Shown here in pieces: positions 22,735-34,163 of a stretch of 64,000 nt of DNA. The stretch covers positions 123,268,116 to 123,332,115 of the forward strand of contig OZ020592.1 in assembly GCA_963971535.1 (NCBI GenBank), given 5' to 3'. The notes below the pieces were generated by a model that saw nothing but the letters and a program-made list of their open reading frames with translations, made no database searches and was not told where the DNA came from. Numbering within the stretch: position 1 is the first letter of the stretch; each line of letters begins with the position of its first letter. The position numbers were made by a program, and so were the translations under genes. The stretch comes from Notolepis coatsorum (taxonomy: Eukaryota > Chordata > Actinopteri > Aulopiformes > Paralepididae).

Positions 22735-23303
22735 TTAATTGCTTTTCGCCCCTTTTTTTTTATTATTTTTAAATTATTTCAGTGCTACAAAGCTCATGAC
22801 GTCCCGCGTGCCTGATGGAGTGCATGGATGCAGTACATTTAAGACACGTCTTGCATTGTAACACACAACATCGAAGTACAGATGATGCTTGTACAGTAAG
22901 GCTACTGTCTCCTCGTGGTCAACGGCGCGTGACGCACACGTTTTCTTTCTCTCTTTTTTTTCTTTTTTCTTATACAGACTTTGATATTTGAATCACATAC
23001 CGCAAAAGAGAGACTGTCCCTGAAGTTAAGTCTGTATGCCAAGTTTTGTTTTTGTTTTGCGTTTCATCATAATACAGTCAAGTCAAGTAACATTTCCCGC
23101 TGCCCTTGAATGAAATCCTCTAATCCAAAATGTTTTAAAATTAATATTAATTACCCCTTTCACTGCCACACGACAGCCGACCCGTCGGTTGTGTGATAGC
23201 AAAGGGTTAACCTTCTGTCGTGTGGCAGTGAAAGGGTTAAAAACACAAAAACACAAACGACTATAAACAACGTAAATCCCACGGTCGGTCAGGCCGTCAG
23301 GGT
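22735..23303 (-). other. Downstream flank / probable 3' UTR of the 5-HT1A receptor gene
   Basis: No coding sequence is supported. Minus-strand sequence after the stop is AT-rich and contains one TTAA-bounded foldback (23155-23236). I see no clean AATAAA hexamer that I would call as the polyadenylation site. Confidence 0.4.
23155..23236. mobile_element. TTAA-associated foldback mini-element in the receptor 3' flank
   Basis: Arms CCCTTTCACTGCCACACGAC and its inverse end at 23236 with GGG followed by TTAA (23237-23240); on the left the target reads TTAC. The same arms occur in nested form at 42473-42586. CCC...GGG termini next to TTAA are the pattern of piggyBac-type elements, so this may be a very small derivative of one. 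Confidence 0.6.
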
Positions 23304-24677
23304 CTAGTGGAATTTGCATCTGATGATCTTCTTGAAGGCGCTCTGGAAGTCCTTGTTGAAGTAGGCATAGATGATGGGGTTCAGCAGGGAGTTGGAGTAG
23401 CCCAGCCAGTTGATGACCGCCGCCAGCCAGTCCGGCATGAAGCAGCGGTCGGCGCAGAACGGCAGCACCAGCGCCACGATGAAGAAGGGCAGCCAGCAGA
23501 GGATGAAGGTGCCCATGATGATGCCCAGCGTCTTCACCGTCTTGCGCTCCCGCGCCAGCGCGATCTTCCGCTTCGCCTCCGTGTTCTTGTGGTTCACCTG
23601 CTTGTCGTACACCGGTACCACCCCTGTGATGTTGGGCAGCGGCAGGTGGGTCTTGGAGTGGCTCATCATGACCTCTATGACCTCCAGCGACTCGCCGTGC
23701 TGCTTCACAGTGCCGTTTACGCACAGGGAGCCACCGGGCTTTACGCATGGCTCCGCGCTCCGTGTCCAGCCCGTGCCCGCCACCGCCACCTCCTCCTCCT
23801 CCTCCTCCTCCTCCTCCTCCCTCCCGTTATTGGTCTTTTTGTGGAAGACCATCGGAGACGCCACCGCGACCGGACACTTGTCACTTGGCGGCACTTTATT
23901 CGCTTCCTGCGGTTTCTTCTTCTTCACCGTCTTTCGGATGTGAAACCGCGCCGCCTTGAAGATCCAGCCGTACAGCACCAGCATGAGGACGAGCGGGATG
24001 TAAAAGGCGCCGAACGTGGAGTACACGGTGTAGCCGGGGTCCGGGCTGATGGTGCAGGCGTCGGGGTCCGCGCGGTCCTGCGCGCTCCTCCAGCCCAACA
24101 TGGGCGGGATGGACACCGAGAAACCCACCAGCCACGTCACGCTGATCAGCAGCGCCGCGCGCCGCGGGGTCCGTTTGTTTACGTAGTCGATGGGGTCCGT
24201 GATGGCCCAGAAGCGGTCCAGGGCGATGGCGCACAGGTGCAAGATGGATGATGTGCAGCACAGCACGTCCAGGGAGATGAAGATGTCGCACATCACCTGC
24301 CCGAGGGTCCACTTGTTCAGCACCTGGTAGAGGGCCGCCATGGGCAGCACCAGCACCGACACCATGAGGTCCGTCACGGCCAGCGAGCCGATCAGATAGT
24401 TGGCCACATTCTGCAGCGATCTCTCCAGCGCGACGGCCGCCACGACGCACGCGTTCCCGAAGACGGAGCAGAGGATGAGCGTGCCCAGGAGCAGCGAGGT
24501 GACCACCTGGTAGCTGAGCCTCACGTCCGGCGGCGACAGAAGAGACCGGGTAGTACCGTTCTCACTACTCCCGTCCCAGTCGGCGACCTGCGCCGCGTCC
24601 TTCAGCACCGCGACCGGGAACCCACCACCGCTGCTCGCGTTGCCGCTGCTGTTGTTGCCGCTCGTTATAAAATCCAT
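23304..24677 (-). CDS. htr1a: Serotonin 5-HT1A receptor (G protein-coupled receptor)
   Basis: A single 457-codon exon, as expected for the intronless 5-HT1A gene. The product is a plasma-membrane receptor that binds serotonin and couples to Gi/o. N-terminal sequons lie at N8/N9, N13 and N40. Seven membrane segments fall near 57-84, 92-117, 128-153, 172-192, 217-240, 381-406 and 415-439. Key residues: D103 (2.50), D137 (3.32, amine binding), C130-C208 disulfide, CWLP 394-397, N423 (7.39), NPIIY 433-437, and a C-terminus with C454 as likely lipid site. The start has a strong context (AACATGG). Odd points: DRF at 154-156 instead of DRY, W238 and H246 where the family usually has Arg, and a ten-Glu run (287-296) in loop 3 encoded by a CTC repeat. 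Length is slightly above the mammalian 421-422 residues because of the N-terminus and loop 3. Teleosts have two paralogs; I cannot say which this is. Confidence 0.96.
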   Translation of the reverse strand: MDFITSGNNSSGNASSGGGFPVAVLKDAAQVADWDGSSENGTTRSLLSPPDVRLSYQVVTSLLLGTLILCSVFGNACVVAAVALERSLQNVANYLIGSLAVTDLMVSVLVLPMAALYQVLNKWTLGQVMCDIFISLDVLCCTSSILHLCAIALDRFWAITDPIDYVNKRTPRRAALLISVTWLVGFSVSIPPMLGWRSAQDRADPDACTISPDPGYTVYSTFGAFYIPLVLMLVLYGWIFKAARFHIRKTVKKKKPQEANKVPPSDKCPVAVASPMVFHKKTNNGREEEEEEEEEEVAVAGTGWTRSAEPCVKPGGSLCVNGTVKQHGESLEVIEVMMSHSKTHLPLPNITGVVPVYDKQVNHKNTEAKRKIALARERKTVKTLGIIMGTFILCWLPFFIVALVLPFCADRCFMPDWLAAVINWLGYSNSLLNPIIYAYFNKDFQSAFKKIIRCKFH

Positions 24678-24892
24678 GTTCAGCAGTGGACGGTGCGCCC
24701 GGCGTGCCCCTGCCTGGACCGGGACCGGGGGGGGGGGGGCTGCAGGCAGGCAGCAGAGGGAGTGACCGGCTCAGTCAGACCCTCACGCCGGGGTCAGTGC
24801 GCGTAATGCCGGGGTCCATTGGAGTCTCCGAGTCCGCGCTCGCAGCACGCATGACGCAGCTGTGTGCTCGCCTCTCTCTCTCTGTATGCAGG

Positions 24893-24937
<45 letters not shown>

Positions 24938-25051
24938 CGTGCGTGTAGCTGTGTGTGTGGTGTGTAGGCTAGGAGATTATACTGTCAGCCGGTGGCGCGC
25001 TGCTCACTGGTACTACCGCGAATCATCTGCGCCCGGTGACGCCGTGAATTC
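24678..25051 (-). promoter_or_regulatory. Predicted 5' leader and core promoter region of the receptor gene
   Basis: The sequence upstream of the start codon is GC-rich, with a G run at 24728-24738 (plus strand), several CpGs and a (GT)n tract at 24897-24934. If the TATA box at 25052-25058 is used, transcription would begin near 25025 and the leader would be about 350 nt. This is inferred from position only. Confidence 0.4.
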
Positions 25052-25058
25052 ATTTATA
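25052..25058 (-). promoter_or_regulatory. TATA-box candidate (TATAAAT)
   Basis: On the minus strand 'gccggTATAAATgaattc' stands in a GC-rich context about 375 bp upstream of the receptor ATG. No competing TATA is seen closer to the gene. Confidence 0.4.
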
Positions 25059-25194
25059 CCGGCAGGCAGCCGGTGGGTGTGTACGTCAGACTACGAGCTG
25101 CAGGTCGCCCCGGAGTTTTGTTCCCGCGCTCTCCTCCTCGGTACCGCGTCCTTCAAGCTGCAGACAGCCGACGAGAAGGTGTCCAGCTTTATCC

Positions 25195-25670
25195 TTTATA
25201 CGTCTCCTGCTTATACTTCATCATGCTTGTATACCCTGGACGTTTTATTATTTCGCCTAATTCTGTTTGTAGTTTATTATTTATTTATTCTTCATTTTTT
25301 TTTATATAGTTGTTTTTTTTGTTTCGATAAACACGGAATATACTAATTCAGAGACGAATAATAATTGCTTACTTCATGCTTCTTGTATATACCCTGGACT
25401 TTTTTTTCCCCGTCTAATTCTGTTTCTAGTTTATTATTTATTTATTTATTCTTCTTCTTTTTCTTTTTTTTTATAGTTGTTTTTAGTTTAGGTAAACACG
25501 GAATATAGTAATTGAGAGACGAATAATAATTGCTTACTTCATGCTTGTATGTATACCCTGGACTTTTTATTTCGCCTAATTCTGTTTGTAGTTTATTATT
25601 TATTCTTCTTATTTTTTTGTATAGTTGTTTTTAGTTTCGGTAAACACGGAATATACTAATTCAGAGATGA
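25195..25670. repeat. Tandem triplication, about 150-165 bp unit, upstream of the receptor gene
   Basis: Three imperfect copies contain 'cttcatgcttgtat', 'taccctggac', 'cctaattctgtttgtagttt' and 'taaacacggaatatac' (starting near 25214, 25371 and 25538). The unit is AT-rich and non-coding and lies just upstream of the putative promoter. Confidence 0.85.
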
Positions 25671-26005
25671 ATAATAGATATTCGAGAGCGAGGTAATTAT
25701 TAGTCGGGCAGGTTGGTCGACATTGCAGACAGGGGAATGCTATCAGAGTGTCTTTATTGTACATCAGTGTCAGCGACATGTTGTTGAGAGACTTTTATAA
25801 AACCACCTGCTGCTGCCAGGGGAAACAGTAACAATAGTAATAGTAATAGGAATAGTAACAGAACATGAACTGTATATAGTTTTTAGGGCAGCAGCCTCGC
25901 AGTCACATCAGTCATACAGGGAAGAGACATGCTGACTGGTGTTACATAATATAACACCAAGAACGAGACTAACATTAGGCTACTCGTAAATTGGGTAACC
26001 TATTT
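25671..26005. other. No gene recognised
   Basis: AT-rich sequence with a short imperfect 'aatagtaatagtaatagg' stretch near 25833. Nothing else can be supported. Confidence 0.4.
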
Positions 26006-26009
26006 TGGG

Positions 26010-26540
26010 TAACTCAGAAGAAGCTTCTATCCCCAGGCCATCAGGCTGCTAAACGAACAATAATCACTATGCAACAACCATCAAATGCACACAGCACACA
26101 CACCCACACGCACACACTCATTCAAACAAACAACACACTGCAGCACCCACTCTCCACACTTTAGATCACACAAACACACTTACACTTTATATTTATTGAT
26201 AAAGGATTTGCACTACAACTCGTACACCTACTGTGAATTGTACCTAAATTGCACCTCGTCCCATTTATCCATTTCTGCCTTGCACTATATAATATTGTAT
26301 ATTAGTACACTGCACAGTATTGTATATTGTATGGTAACTACGTCTATTCTGCATCGAACATTGTACATATGTCTAAACTGAACACTGTGACCTCATTTTT
26401 TTTTACTTCTAATTTTACTATGTTATTTTATTTCATACTTATCTTGTCTTGCACAGTCTCTGGAGCGCAACAGTAAGAAGCATTTTGTATAAAAGTATTC
26501 TGTACTTCTGTATGACAACTATTAAAGAAACTTGAAACTT
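26010..26540 (+). repeat. L2-type LINE 3' end
   Basis: It begins with the coding tail 'cttctatccccaggccatca' (FYPQAIRLLNEQ), followed by a 3' UTR ending 'actattaaagaaacttg'. The same end occurs on the minus strand at 33943-34163 plus 40518-40800, where a BEL element splits it. 5'-truncated. Confidence 0.8.
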
Positions 26541-26900
26541 GTTTACTCAGGAGTTCAGGTCATATGAACAGGTCTATGACCAAAGAAAATAGCATAAAAG
26601 TGTCTTCATTGTTTAGCCACAGTTTCTATAGGCTACTATCACCAAGCCTGCTTCCACCTCAGGCATTACAGAGCACCGATGCTCTTTTTCAGCTACGCCC
26701 TGCTTCACATTCACATTCTGCCTGCAGTGATTTTAGAAAGGATCTAGAAGATATCACGTTGCGTAGCTCAGGTTGTCAGGTGTGTTCAAATACGCCCTCA
26801 GGTATACATTCACACAAAACTTGTGAATGAAAAGTGTTACATTACATTAGAGGCATTGTCTTTATTCTGTGCGCCCGCGGGGGAACATTTATACGCATGC
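26541..26900. other. No gene recognised
   Basis: Short open frames only; no motif or repeat boundary I can support. Confidence 0.35.
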
Positions 26901-27107
26901 GCGTCATTAAAACACAGTGCAACCAGGTATGAAATCACCAACGCACCACTGCAAAGTGACTGCATGAACTACATAAAATCCAAATATCGCTTGCGCCTCA
27001 CAGATGACAGTCTGCAGTCCTGTGTGAAGATCAAAGTCACGTCTGGCAGCCCCGACATAGAGAAGCTCATAGCAGTGATGGTCAGGAACAGAAAGCACAT
27101 TAAACAG
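26901..27107 (+). pseudogene. hAT/ZBED-like transposase C-terminal fragment (tentative)
   Basis: The open segment reads MNYIKSKYRLRLTDDSLQSC followed by VKIKVTSGSPDIEKL. The form 'IKSKYR-RLTD-L-CL-' resembles the C-terminal dimerisation region of hAT transposases and of domesticated ZBED5/GTF2IRD2-like proteins. The segment ends at a GTGAGA that could be a donor site or simply read-through. Only about 65 residues are present. This rests on pattern memory and is uncertain. Confidence 0.35.
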
Positions 27108-27244
27108 GTGAGAACATTATCATTTAATAGGCTATTATTTAGCACAAAAAAAACATTTATTTTAGAACCTGAGCTGATGTTTTTTATGTTCAGGCTCGAT
27201 GGTTGATTGCTGTATGTGGCTGAGGAAAAAACAGTAGAGGACGA

Positions 27245-27550
27245 CAACAACCTGTACAGTTTCTACGTCAAATGTATATACTTTTTTTTTCTGGACTCTT
27301 TTTGTATCACAAACTACTGTAATTGCAAATCTGATATGTCATAAATGTATAGATGTAGCAGTTCTGTCTATCTGTATGTCATGTATGTCATATATGTTAC
27401 GATGAATTGAAAATGGGGGACCCTGATGTAAACAAGACGAATGTCTTTCTCTGGTCTGCATCCCCTTAACAATTGTATGTATTGAGCTGTACTGTACTGT
27501 ACCCATTCTGCAATCTGTTAATAAAGTTTTCAATCAATCAATTCAATCAA
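27245..27550 (+). repeat. (TCAA)n-tailed LINE family, 3' UTR copy
   Basis: It is near-identical to 21500-21735, including 'gcatccccttaacaattg' and the ending 'aaagttttcaatcaatcaat'. Confidence 0.8.
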
Positions 27551-27753
27551 AGAGGCGACAAGCCGCTATAGAGCGACAGGTGTAATTCAGCACCGCGGAC
27601 AGCGCCACTGCACACATCACCAGCAACCCAGAGCGGAAACCTGCTGCCATCTGCTGTAGACAGAGGGTACTGCAGCAGACAGAGAGTGGAGCCTTAGTAC
27701 AGAGCGTGGCCAATGTTCTCAATTTGTGGCATATTGAATATAGAGGGATGTGT
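27551..27753. other. No gene recognised
   Basis: A short unique-looking stretch between a LINE tail and a (GT)n tract. No feature supported. Confidence 0.35.
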
Positions 27754-27909
<156 letters not shown>

Positions 27910-27910
27910 C

Positions 27911-28580
27911 CCAACTTTTATTGGACGCACATTGCCACGAGACTCAGTCATCTTCTCAACATGCTGAACAGTGACGACCAGCACATCAGAGAGCAGGCCA
28001 GAGCCTCTCTGTTCTTAGACCTGCAGAGAGGAAAGGTCCCCCTGGCGTGTGGGTCGGATCCAAACTTCCTGGGTTACAAGAACAAACCAAGTGGAAAGCT
28101 GGACAGCCGCGCCCCCGGATTCGGGGTGTGGTCTGACTGGCCAGACCTGAATGACCTATGCGGCTGGTCCAACGTGGCCCTGGAGTGGGTGGGGCCGGAC
28201 TCAGACACTGTTAGTGTTTCTGAGGAGATCATCTCTGACCCTACCATCTCCGTGAAGGCCACCATTGACATCTGTGGAACGTGGCATGAACTGCCACTTA
28301 CCAATGCCCGTGGCCATCTCATGTCGGCATAACAACAACGCCAACGTCAACACTGGACTGAGCTTAAACTGCAAGGGAAACTTGCCTGTCTCCCTGCCGC
28401 TGACCACTCTGTCTCGCACACAGTTTAAAAAAATGTAGCTATTGATGAGAGCATCATCATTTTCACTTTAAAAGCTAGGCTACAGATTTTACCATTGAAG
28501 CTCAACCTTTCCATCTGGTTCCCTGGCAGCCATAGCCCACACTGCCTACACCATGGTCACAAACAGACAACAGAAACCAT
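27911..28580 (+). pseudogene. R2/NeSL/Hero-like LINE ORF2, copy 2: thumb and zinc-motif region
   Basis: The plus-strand frame from about 27914 (FYWTHIATRLSHLLNMLNSD, then FLGYKNKPSGKLDSRAPGFG) stops at 28332. Another frame then gives HWTELKLQGKLACLPAADHS and continues to the segment 'ccatctggttccctggcagc', which matches copy 1 at 19760. The coding style and position fit the thumb and linker of an R2-group reverse transcriptase, but this part is assigned mainly by continuity with copy 1. It is interrupted at 28581 by a TIR element and resumes at 29952. Confidence 0.6.
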
Positions 28581-29951
28581 GGCCCTGTTCCCCGTACCTG
28601 GTTCAACTAAGTCGATCAAGATGTCATTATCCAGATTCAGTTAACCCGATGTTTGAAGCCGGGATCTTCCTGTTCCTCGAAGGTGGATTCAGTCTCGTTA
28701 ACTCAAACCAGACTTGAGACCCAGGATTAGTGCGCGCGGCCGCTCCAGTTGAAAAGCCAGCACGTATCGATAGCAGAGATCCTGATTCTCTAGCGGCATT
28801 GATTGATTAATTGATTTAAAACTTTATTAACATATTGCAGTACGGCTCAATCGCCTCGCCGACAAGTTAAATGCGTTATCTATAGGCAAATTTTAAGTCC
28901 CTCATTACCTCAATCAATCAGATTATATTTCTTTAAACTTGCCTGCTGGATTGAATAATCAAATGAGATCTTGCTAGCGAAAATAATTAGTTAAACTGTT
29001 ATACAGAATAACGATACGGCTCTCTTACCCATTGATTGATGTAAGGTCAATCTTTTACTTATCTCCACTGTGGTGTAACGGGTTCTTCTTTTGACTTTCA
29101 CGCAGACGACCGGGGTTCGAAACCTAGTCTTTCCCTTCTTTTTGCGATGTAGGAATAATTCAATTTGGTGCACGTTGAGAGCTATATAAAGAATGACATC
29201 CTCAATGCATGTAGATTTATAATATTTTAACTTAAAACTAGGCTACTTTGGCGTATAATCATTAATATTATATTCCAAAAAATTATATTGGAAACATGGG
29301 GTTTCGAACACCGGTCGCCAGGTTGCCAGGATTGAGCACTACCGCTGCGCCACTGTGCCAGATGGGATAAATTCATTGTTTATACATTAATGAACGAGAG
29401 ACCCGTGTTTAGAATATTCTTTATTTTGAATGAAGTTTTATCTCTTTATGCTCATTCATTAATGTGACATCAACGGCTCATTCAATTTCTCAAATCCGTC
29501 AAACAGTGCATCTCATCAGACATCTTAATCCCAGTTACAATTAAAATAACCACATAATGTGTACATCGCACCGAGCGAGCGCCACGGTATATAACGTGCA
29601 TTATTTAGGACAAAGTGAATTTAGTATCAGCATTTTGGGTCTATTTTACATTTCAAAAGACCCCTCTGGAAGAATGGAGCACAAAGACGTAATTCAGAAT
29701 GGTATAACGCAGATCCTAGACTGTGGGAATAATTTCAGGAAACGCGCTGTCACTTCTTTGCGGGGGCGTGGCGATGGTTCATCTGGCTAACTTGAACTTA
29801 AACCCTGCTTTCGACCAGGCTCAAACTTTTGGATCTGTTGTCATGGTGATTTGGACAATCCAGGTTCGGGGAACCGGAAAGTCCGGCTTAAGTCAGACTT
29901 CACCGAAAGTTATCCGGCTAACTCAGTTATCCAGGTACGGGGAACGGGGCC
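28581..29951. mobile_element. TIR DNA transposon, 1.37 kb, non-autonomous
   Basis: Termini GGCCCTGTTCCCCGTACCTG and the inverse at 29932-29951 differ at one position. Comparison with LINE copy 1 (19829) gives the empty target 'aaaccatgtctcac', so the insertion point is exact; the duplication is AT, or CATG if one base is trimmed from each end. A related copy at 62155-63976 shares the interior. The interior contains a tRNA-like segment (B-box 'GGGGTTCGAAACC' near 29112). No transposase frame. Superfamily unassigned. Confidence 0.85.
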
Positions 29952-30171
29952 ATGTCTCACATACTCAATGGCTGTCATGCATACAAACGGCTCTACATTT
30001 CTAGGCATGATAGGATTGTGGATCTGATTGCAGACAGTGTCGGTTCCACACTCGGGTCACCTGCAACATATAAGCTGTATAAGCACACCAGTGTGAAGCA
30101 GTGTCAATCTGTGTAGGGACAATTCACTGTTCTCTAATATTTCAGCAAACACCCCTGATGTTGTTGTTGTT
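29952..30171 (+). pseudogene. R2-like LINE copy 2, endonuclease segment (first part)
   Basis: It is collinear with 19831-20034 of copy 1 (catgtctcacatactcaatg, ggcatgatagg). It carries small indels ('gtgaagcagtgtcaatctg'), so the frame is broken. It ends at 'ttgttgttgt', where another retroposon fragment is inserted. Confidence 0.75.
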
Positions 30172-30687
30172 TATGTTTATGTTTATGTTTATGTTTATTT
30201 TTATTTTTATTAAAGGATCCCCATTAGAGACACATGACAGAGCCTCTAGTCTTCCTGGGGTCCTGGACAAAACAAATACAATACAAATGTACAACGAAAA
30301 ATACGAATAAAAATAAAAACAAAACACAAATAAAAAACAAATATACAAATTCACATTATAAAATATAACATTCCAGTCAAACAAAAAAAAGATAAAATAC
30401 ACAGATAACAGTTACATACTTGACAAAACACAAATAAAAAATTAATACAAATATACAAATTCACATTATAAAATCTAACATTCCAGTCAAACAAAAAAAA
30501 GATAATACACAGATAACAGTTACATACTTGACATGTTTGCAAGATATCTCTTAATATTTGTTTTGAAAGTAATTTTATTATGTATTGTGGATGAGATGTT
30601 TTTCGGCAGAGCATTCCAGAGTGCTATTGACCTATATATGCCAGTGAGTTTGAGAAAATTTGATTTTGGTGCTGATTTTAATTTAGT
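30172..30687 (-). mobile_element. Retroposon fragment inserted in R2-like LINE copy 2
   Basis: It starts with (TTTATG)n/(TTTTTA)n and 'aaaggatccccattagag', 'tcttcctggggtcctgg', the reverse of a fish LINE 3' end. An internal duplication of about 120 bp is visible: 'caaatataca', 'acattccagtcaaac' and 'agataacagttacatacttg' occur twice (30340-30425 and 30450-30535). Its other end shows minus-strand coding typical of LINE C-termini (ALWNALPKNI). Confidence 0.65.
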
Positions 30688-31395
<708 letters not shown>

Positions 31396-31614
31396 GTACC
31401 CGTGTTCAGTGCTGCTTGCCCCCGATACATTTGATTCCCTGTTTATGTAATATAATTTGTGGAACCAAATAAAGTATTCAAGTGTGTGTGTTTGTGTGTG
31501 TGTGCGAGTGAGCGTGAGTGAGAGAGGGGGGATATAAACCGATATATACCATATACATTTATATATTTATATTTACAGGATATATATATTTATATTTACA
31601 GGATATATATATAT

Positions 31615-31915
31615 ATTAGGGATGCTCGATATTGGCTTTTTTACCGATACCGATATTCCGATATTGTCCAACTCTTAATTTCCGATACCGATATCAACCG
31701 ATATCAACCGATACCGATATATGCAGGGTTTCCCCGTCCAAAAAACTGAATAATTTCAGGTAACTAATAATTTCACTGGATATATATATAACAAATATTG
31801 TTATTGTTTTTTTTTGTTTTTAAACCGATACCGATATTTTCCGATATCACATTTTACTGCCGATATCGGCCGATAATATCGGTCGGCCGATAATATCGGA
31901 CATCCCTAATATATA
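31615..31915. mobile_element. Foldback MITE rich in CCGATATC words
   Basis: Ends TTAGGGATG... and ...CATCCCTAA are inverted, and the inner part holds many 'accgatatc' words in both orientations. It sits in a (TA)n stretch, so the target duplication cannot be read. It is non-coding. Confidence 0.75.
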
Positions 31916-31919
31916 TATA

Positions 31920-32270
31920 TATCCATATCTATCAGAATATACCTGCATATAATCCTTCTATATACCCACTTATACACCTGCATAACAACTCTGTAGGATA
32001 GCATGGACACCATATAAATAAATATTTATTCTTACTGTTGTATACTGTATATCTGCACATCTGTCTGTACATATATCTGCATATAATCTTTTTGCAATCC
32101 TTACATGTCAGTAGATACTATATCTATATATCTGTACATATCCCTTACCTACTCGTACTAGTCACACTGCTGGTCATAGTACTTACTACCATAGTGTCTT
32201 TATACCTGTATCACCTGACTTGTGACCCTGCGTCTATCCCCAGGCTACATACATGGGTACCTTAGTGGTG
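31920..32270 (+). repeat. LINE 3' untranslated fragment
   Basis: It shares 'cacactgctggtcatagta', 'cttactaccatagtgt' and 'tatacctgtatcac' with 780-860. It is AT-rich and non-coding. Confidence 0.45.
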
Positions 32271-32550
32271 TAGTGTATCTTGTAGACCAGGCCCATTGCA
32301 AGCTGCTGTTGTCGTCTACTCTAAGCCATCCTAGGTTGTCAAAATGTGCCAGGGTTAGGTGGGTTTTAGGAGTAAGGCCAAGCAGTATAGCCTTACTCCT
32401 CCTTTTGTGAGGAATGTTCATTGTCGGCACAATCCGACCGAGACAGTGTCGGGTCACATATTCAGCCTGAAGCTAGAGACACTGAGGGCGGAATCCACAA
32501 AGAATGGATTGCACGGTGCTAATTCCTTACTTACAATTCATTATGAATTG

Positions 32551-33044
32551 GGCGGCTAAGTGGCGCAGTGGGCAAGGCGCTCGCCACTAACGCAGGCGAT
32601 GCTGGGTTCGAGCCCAGCTCTCTGCGTTGCTACCAGCTTGGCTGGTCGTTCACACTAACACAATTGGCAGTGTTAGGGGTGGGAAAGCTGGTGGGTGGGA
32701 AAGCTGGTGGGTGGGGATTGGACGTTGTGGACAGCGACTCCTACAGGTCGGTTGGTACGCCTGTACAGCAGAATCAGGAAGTAACAGGGGCAGCGTGAGC
32801 CTCCCACGCGTTACTCCTCGTCACTGAGAGATTGCGCTGTACAGGTGAAAAGATGCGACAGCTGCCTCCTCGTGTACCAGAGGGGACACGTGATGCAAGG
32901 CTTGGTCCTCACTGCAGCCGACCAGTGGGAGGCATAGTCTAGCAACGTTCGAGACAGGGGAGGGGAGAATTGAACGGAGAATTGGCGAGGCGAAATTGGG
33001 ATGGGAGAAAAATAGAAAAATAGGGAGAAGAAGTGGATCAAAAA
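32551..33044 (+). mobile_element. tRNA-derived SINE, about 490-bp family, copy 1
   Basis: The head GGCGGCTAAGTGGCGCAGTG contains the A-box; the B-box is GGGTTCGAGCCC 45 bp on. The body includes 'ggtgggtggggattgg' and 'cctcccacgcgttactcctc', and the tail ends 'gaagtggatcaaaaaa'. The 15-bp flank 'attcattatgaattg' is present on both sides (left from 32536, right from 33046). Other copies: 45476-45960, 47967-48444 and, reversed, 49707-50179. Confidence 0.85.
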
Positions 33045-33181
33045 ATAATTCATTATGAATTGAAAATGGGGGACCCTGATGTAAACAAGACGAAAGTCTT
33101 TCTCTGGTCTGCATCCCCTTAACAATTGTGTGTATTGAGCCGTACTGTATTGTACCCATTCTGCAATCTGTTAATAAAATT
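33045..33181 (+). repeat. (TCAA)-family LINE 3' end, interrupted by the SINE
   Basis: 'aaaatgggggaccctgatg' to 'cattctgcaatctgttaata' matches the other copies; the TCAA tail is missing because it joins another LINE end at 33180. Confidence 0.75.
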
Positions 33182-33630
33182 AACAGTGTGGAACGCCCCG
33201 CACCAGGCGTTCCATACTGGGAGACAGGGCTTTTGCTGTAGCTGCCCCCAGGCCGTGGAACTCCATCTCCCCCTCCATCCGAGGCTCTGACACCATCAAC
33301 CTCTTCAAAACCAACCTAAAAACACACCTGTTCACACTTGCCTTCGCACAACACGGCCCTGCTCCCAAGTAGCCCACCCCCTTCCCCCCTGACTATTTTC
33401 TTTTAAGCTACCGATCCCGTTTTTTTTTATATGTATATATATATATATTATTTTTTTAACTATTTCATCCAATTGGACAGCAACTTGCCTCCTTTTATTT
33501 TTCTTTGTTTTATTTTTCCTGTTGTTACTATATATATATATTCATATTTTTACCCTCTCTTTTATATAGCTTCTCTCTCATTGTAAAGTGTCCTTGAGTC
33601 TGAGAAAGGTGCTTCTCTCTAAATTCAATC
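33182..33630 (+). repeat. LINE C-terminus and 3' UTR, L2-like
   Basis: It contains 'ccaggccgtggaactccat' and 'aacctaaaaacacacctgtt', a frame-broken version of the common 'PQAWNSLP...LKTHLF' LINE ending. A T/A-rich 3' UTR follows, with 'aaagtgtccttgagtctgag' before an (ATT)n tail. Confidence 0.65.
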
Positions 33631-33783
<153 letters not shown>

Positions 33784-33935
33784 TATATTTTATACCCAGT
33801 TTAATCACCTGTACATATTTATTGCACTTTACTGTTACATTTGCATTCTGGTTGGACGCCAAACTGCTTTTCATTGTACAGTACTTGTGCTGTGTGATGA
33901 CAATACATTTTAATCTGATCTAATCTAATAGAGAG
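33784..33935 (+). repeat. LINE 3' end ('tgatgacaatac' type)
   Basis: 'ttgcactttactgttac', 'ttttcattgtacagtacttg' and 'tgatgacaatacattttaat' followed by an (ATCTA)n-like tail: a recurrent fish LINE end. Confidence 0.6.
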
Positions 33936-33942
33936 TTATACA

Positions 33943-34163
33943 AGTTTCAAGTTTCTTTAATAGTTGTCATACAGAAGTACAGAATACTTTCATACAAAAT
34001 GCTTCTTACTGTTACGCTCCAGAGACTGTGCTAGACAAGATAGTATCAAATAACATAGTATAGCATGTAATTTAGAAGAAGAAAATGAGGTCACAGTGTT
34101 CGGTATAGACATATGTACAATGTTCTGAGTTACCATATAATATACAATACTATGCAGTGTACT
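33943..34163 (-). mobile_element. 3' end of an L2-type LINE, left of the BEL insertion
   Basis: It is the reverse of 26330-26540, ending 'caagtttctttaatagttg'. It continues at 40518 once the BEL element and one copy of GTACT are removed. Confidence 0.85.

Noticed and set aside
23307..24251. 314-codon open frame antisense to the receptor gene
   Set aside because: It is the mirror of a GC-rich coding exon; its composition (His/Arg/Val-rich, no domain) is what an antisense frame gives.
29060..29130. Possible tRNA gene
   Set aside because: A- and B-box-like words are present but no cloverleaf with paired acceptor ends could be drawn; it lies inside a TIR element and is more likely a SINE head.
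32551..32640. Possible tRNA gene (also at 45476, 47967, 54698)
   Set aside because: The Pol III boxes are followed by a long SINE body and flanked by target duplications, so these are SINE heads.
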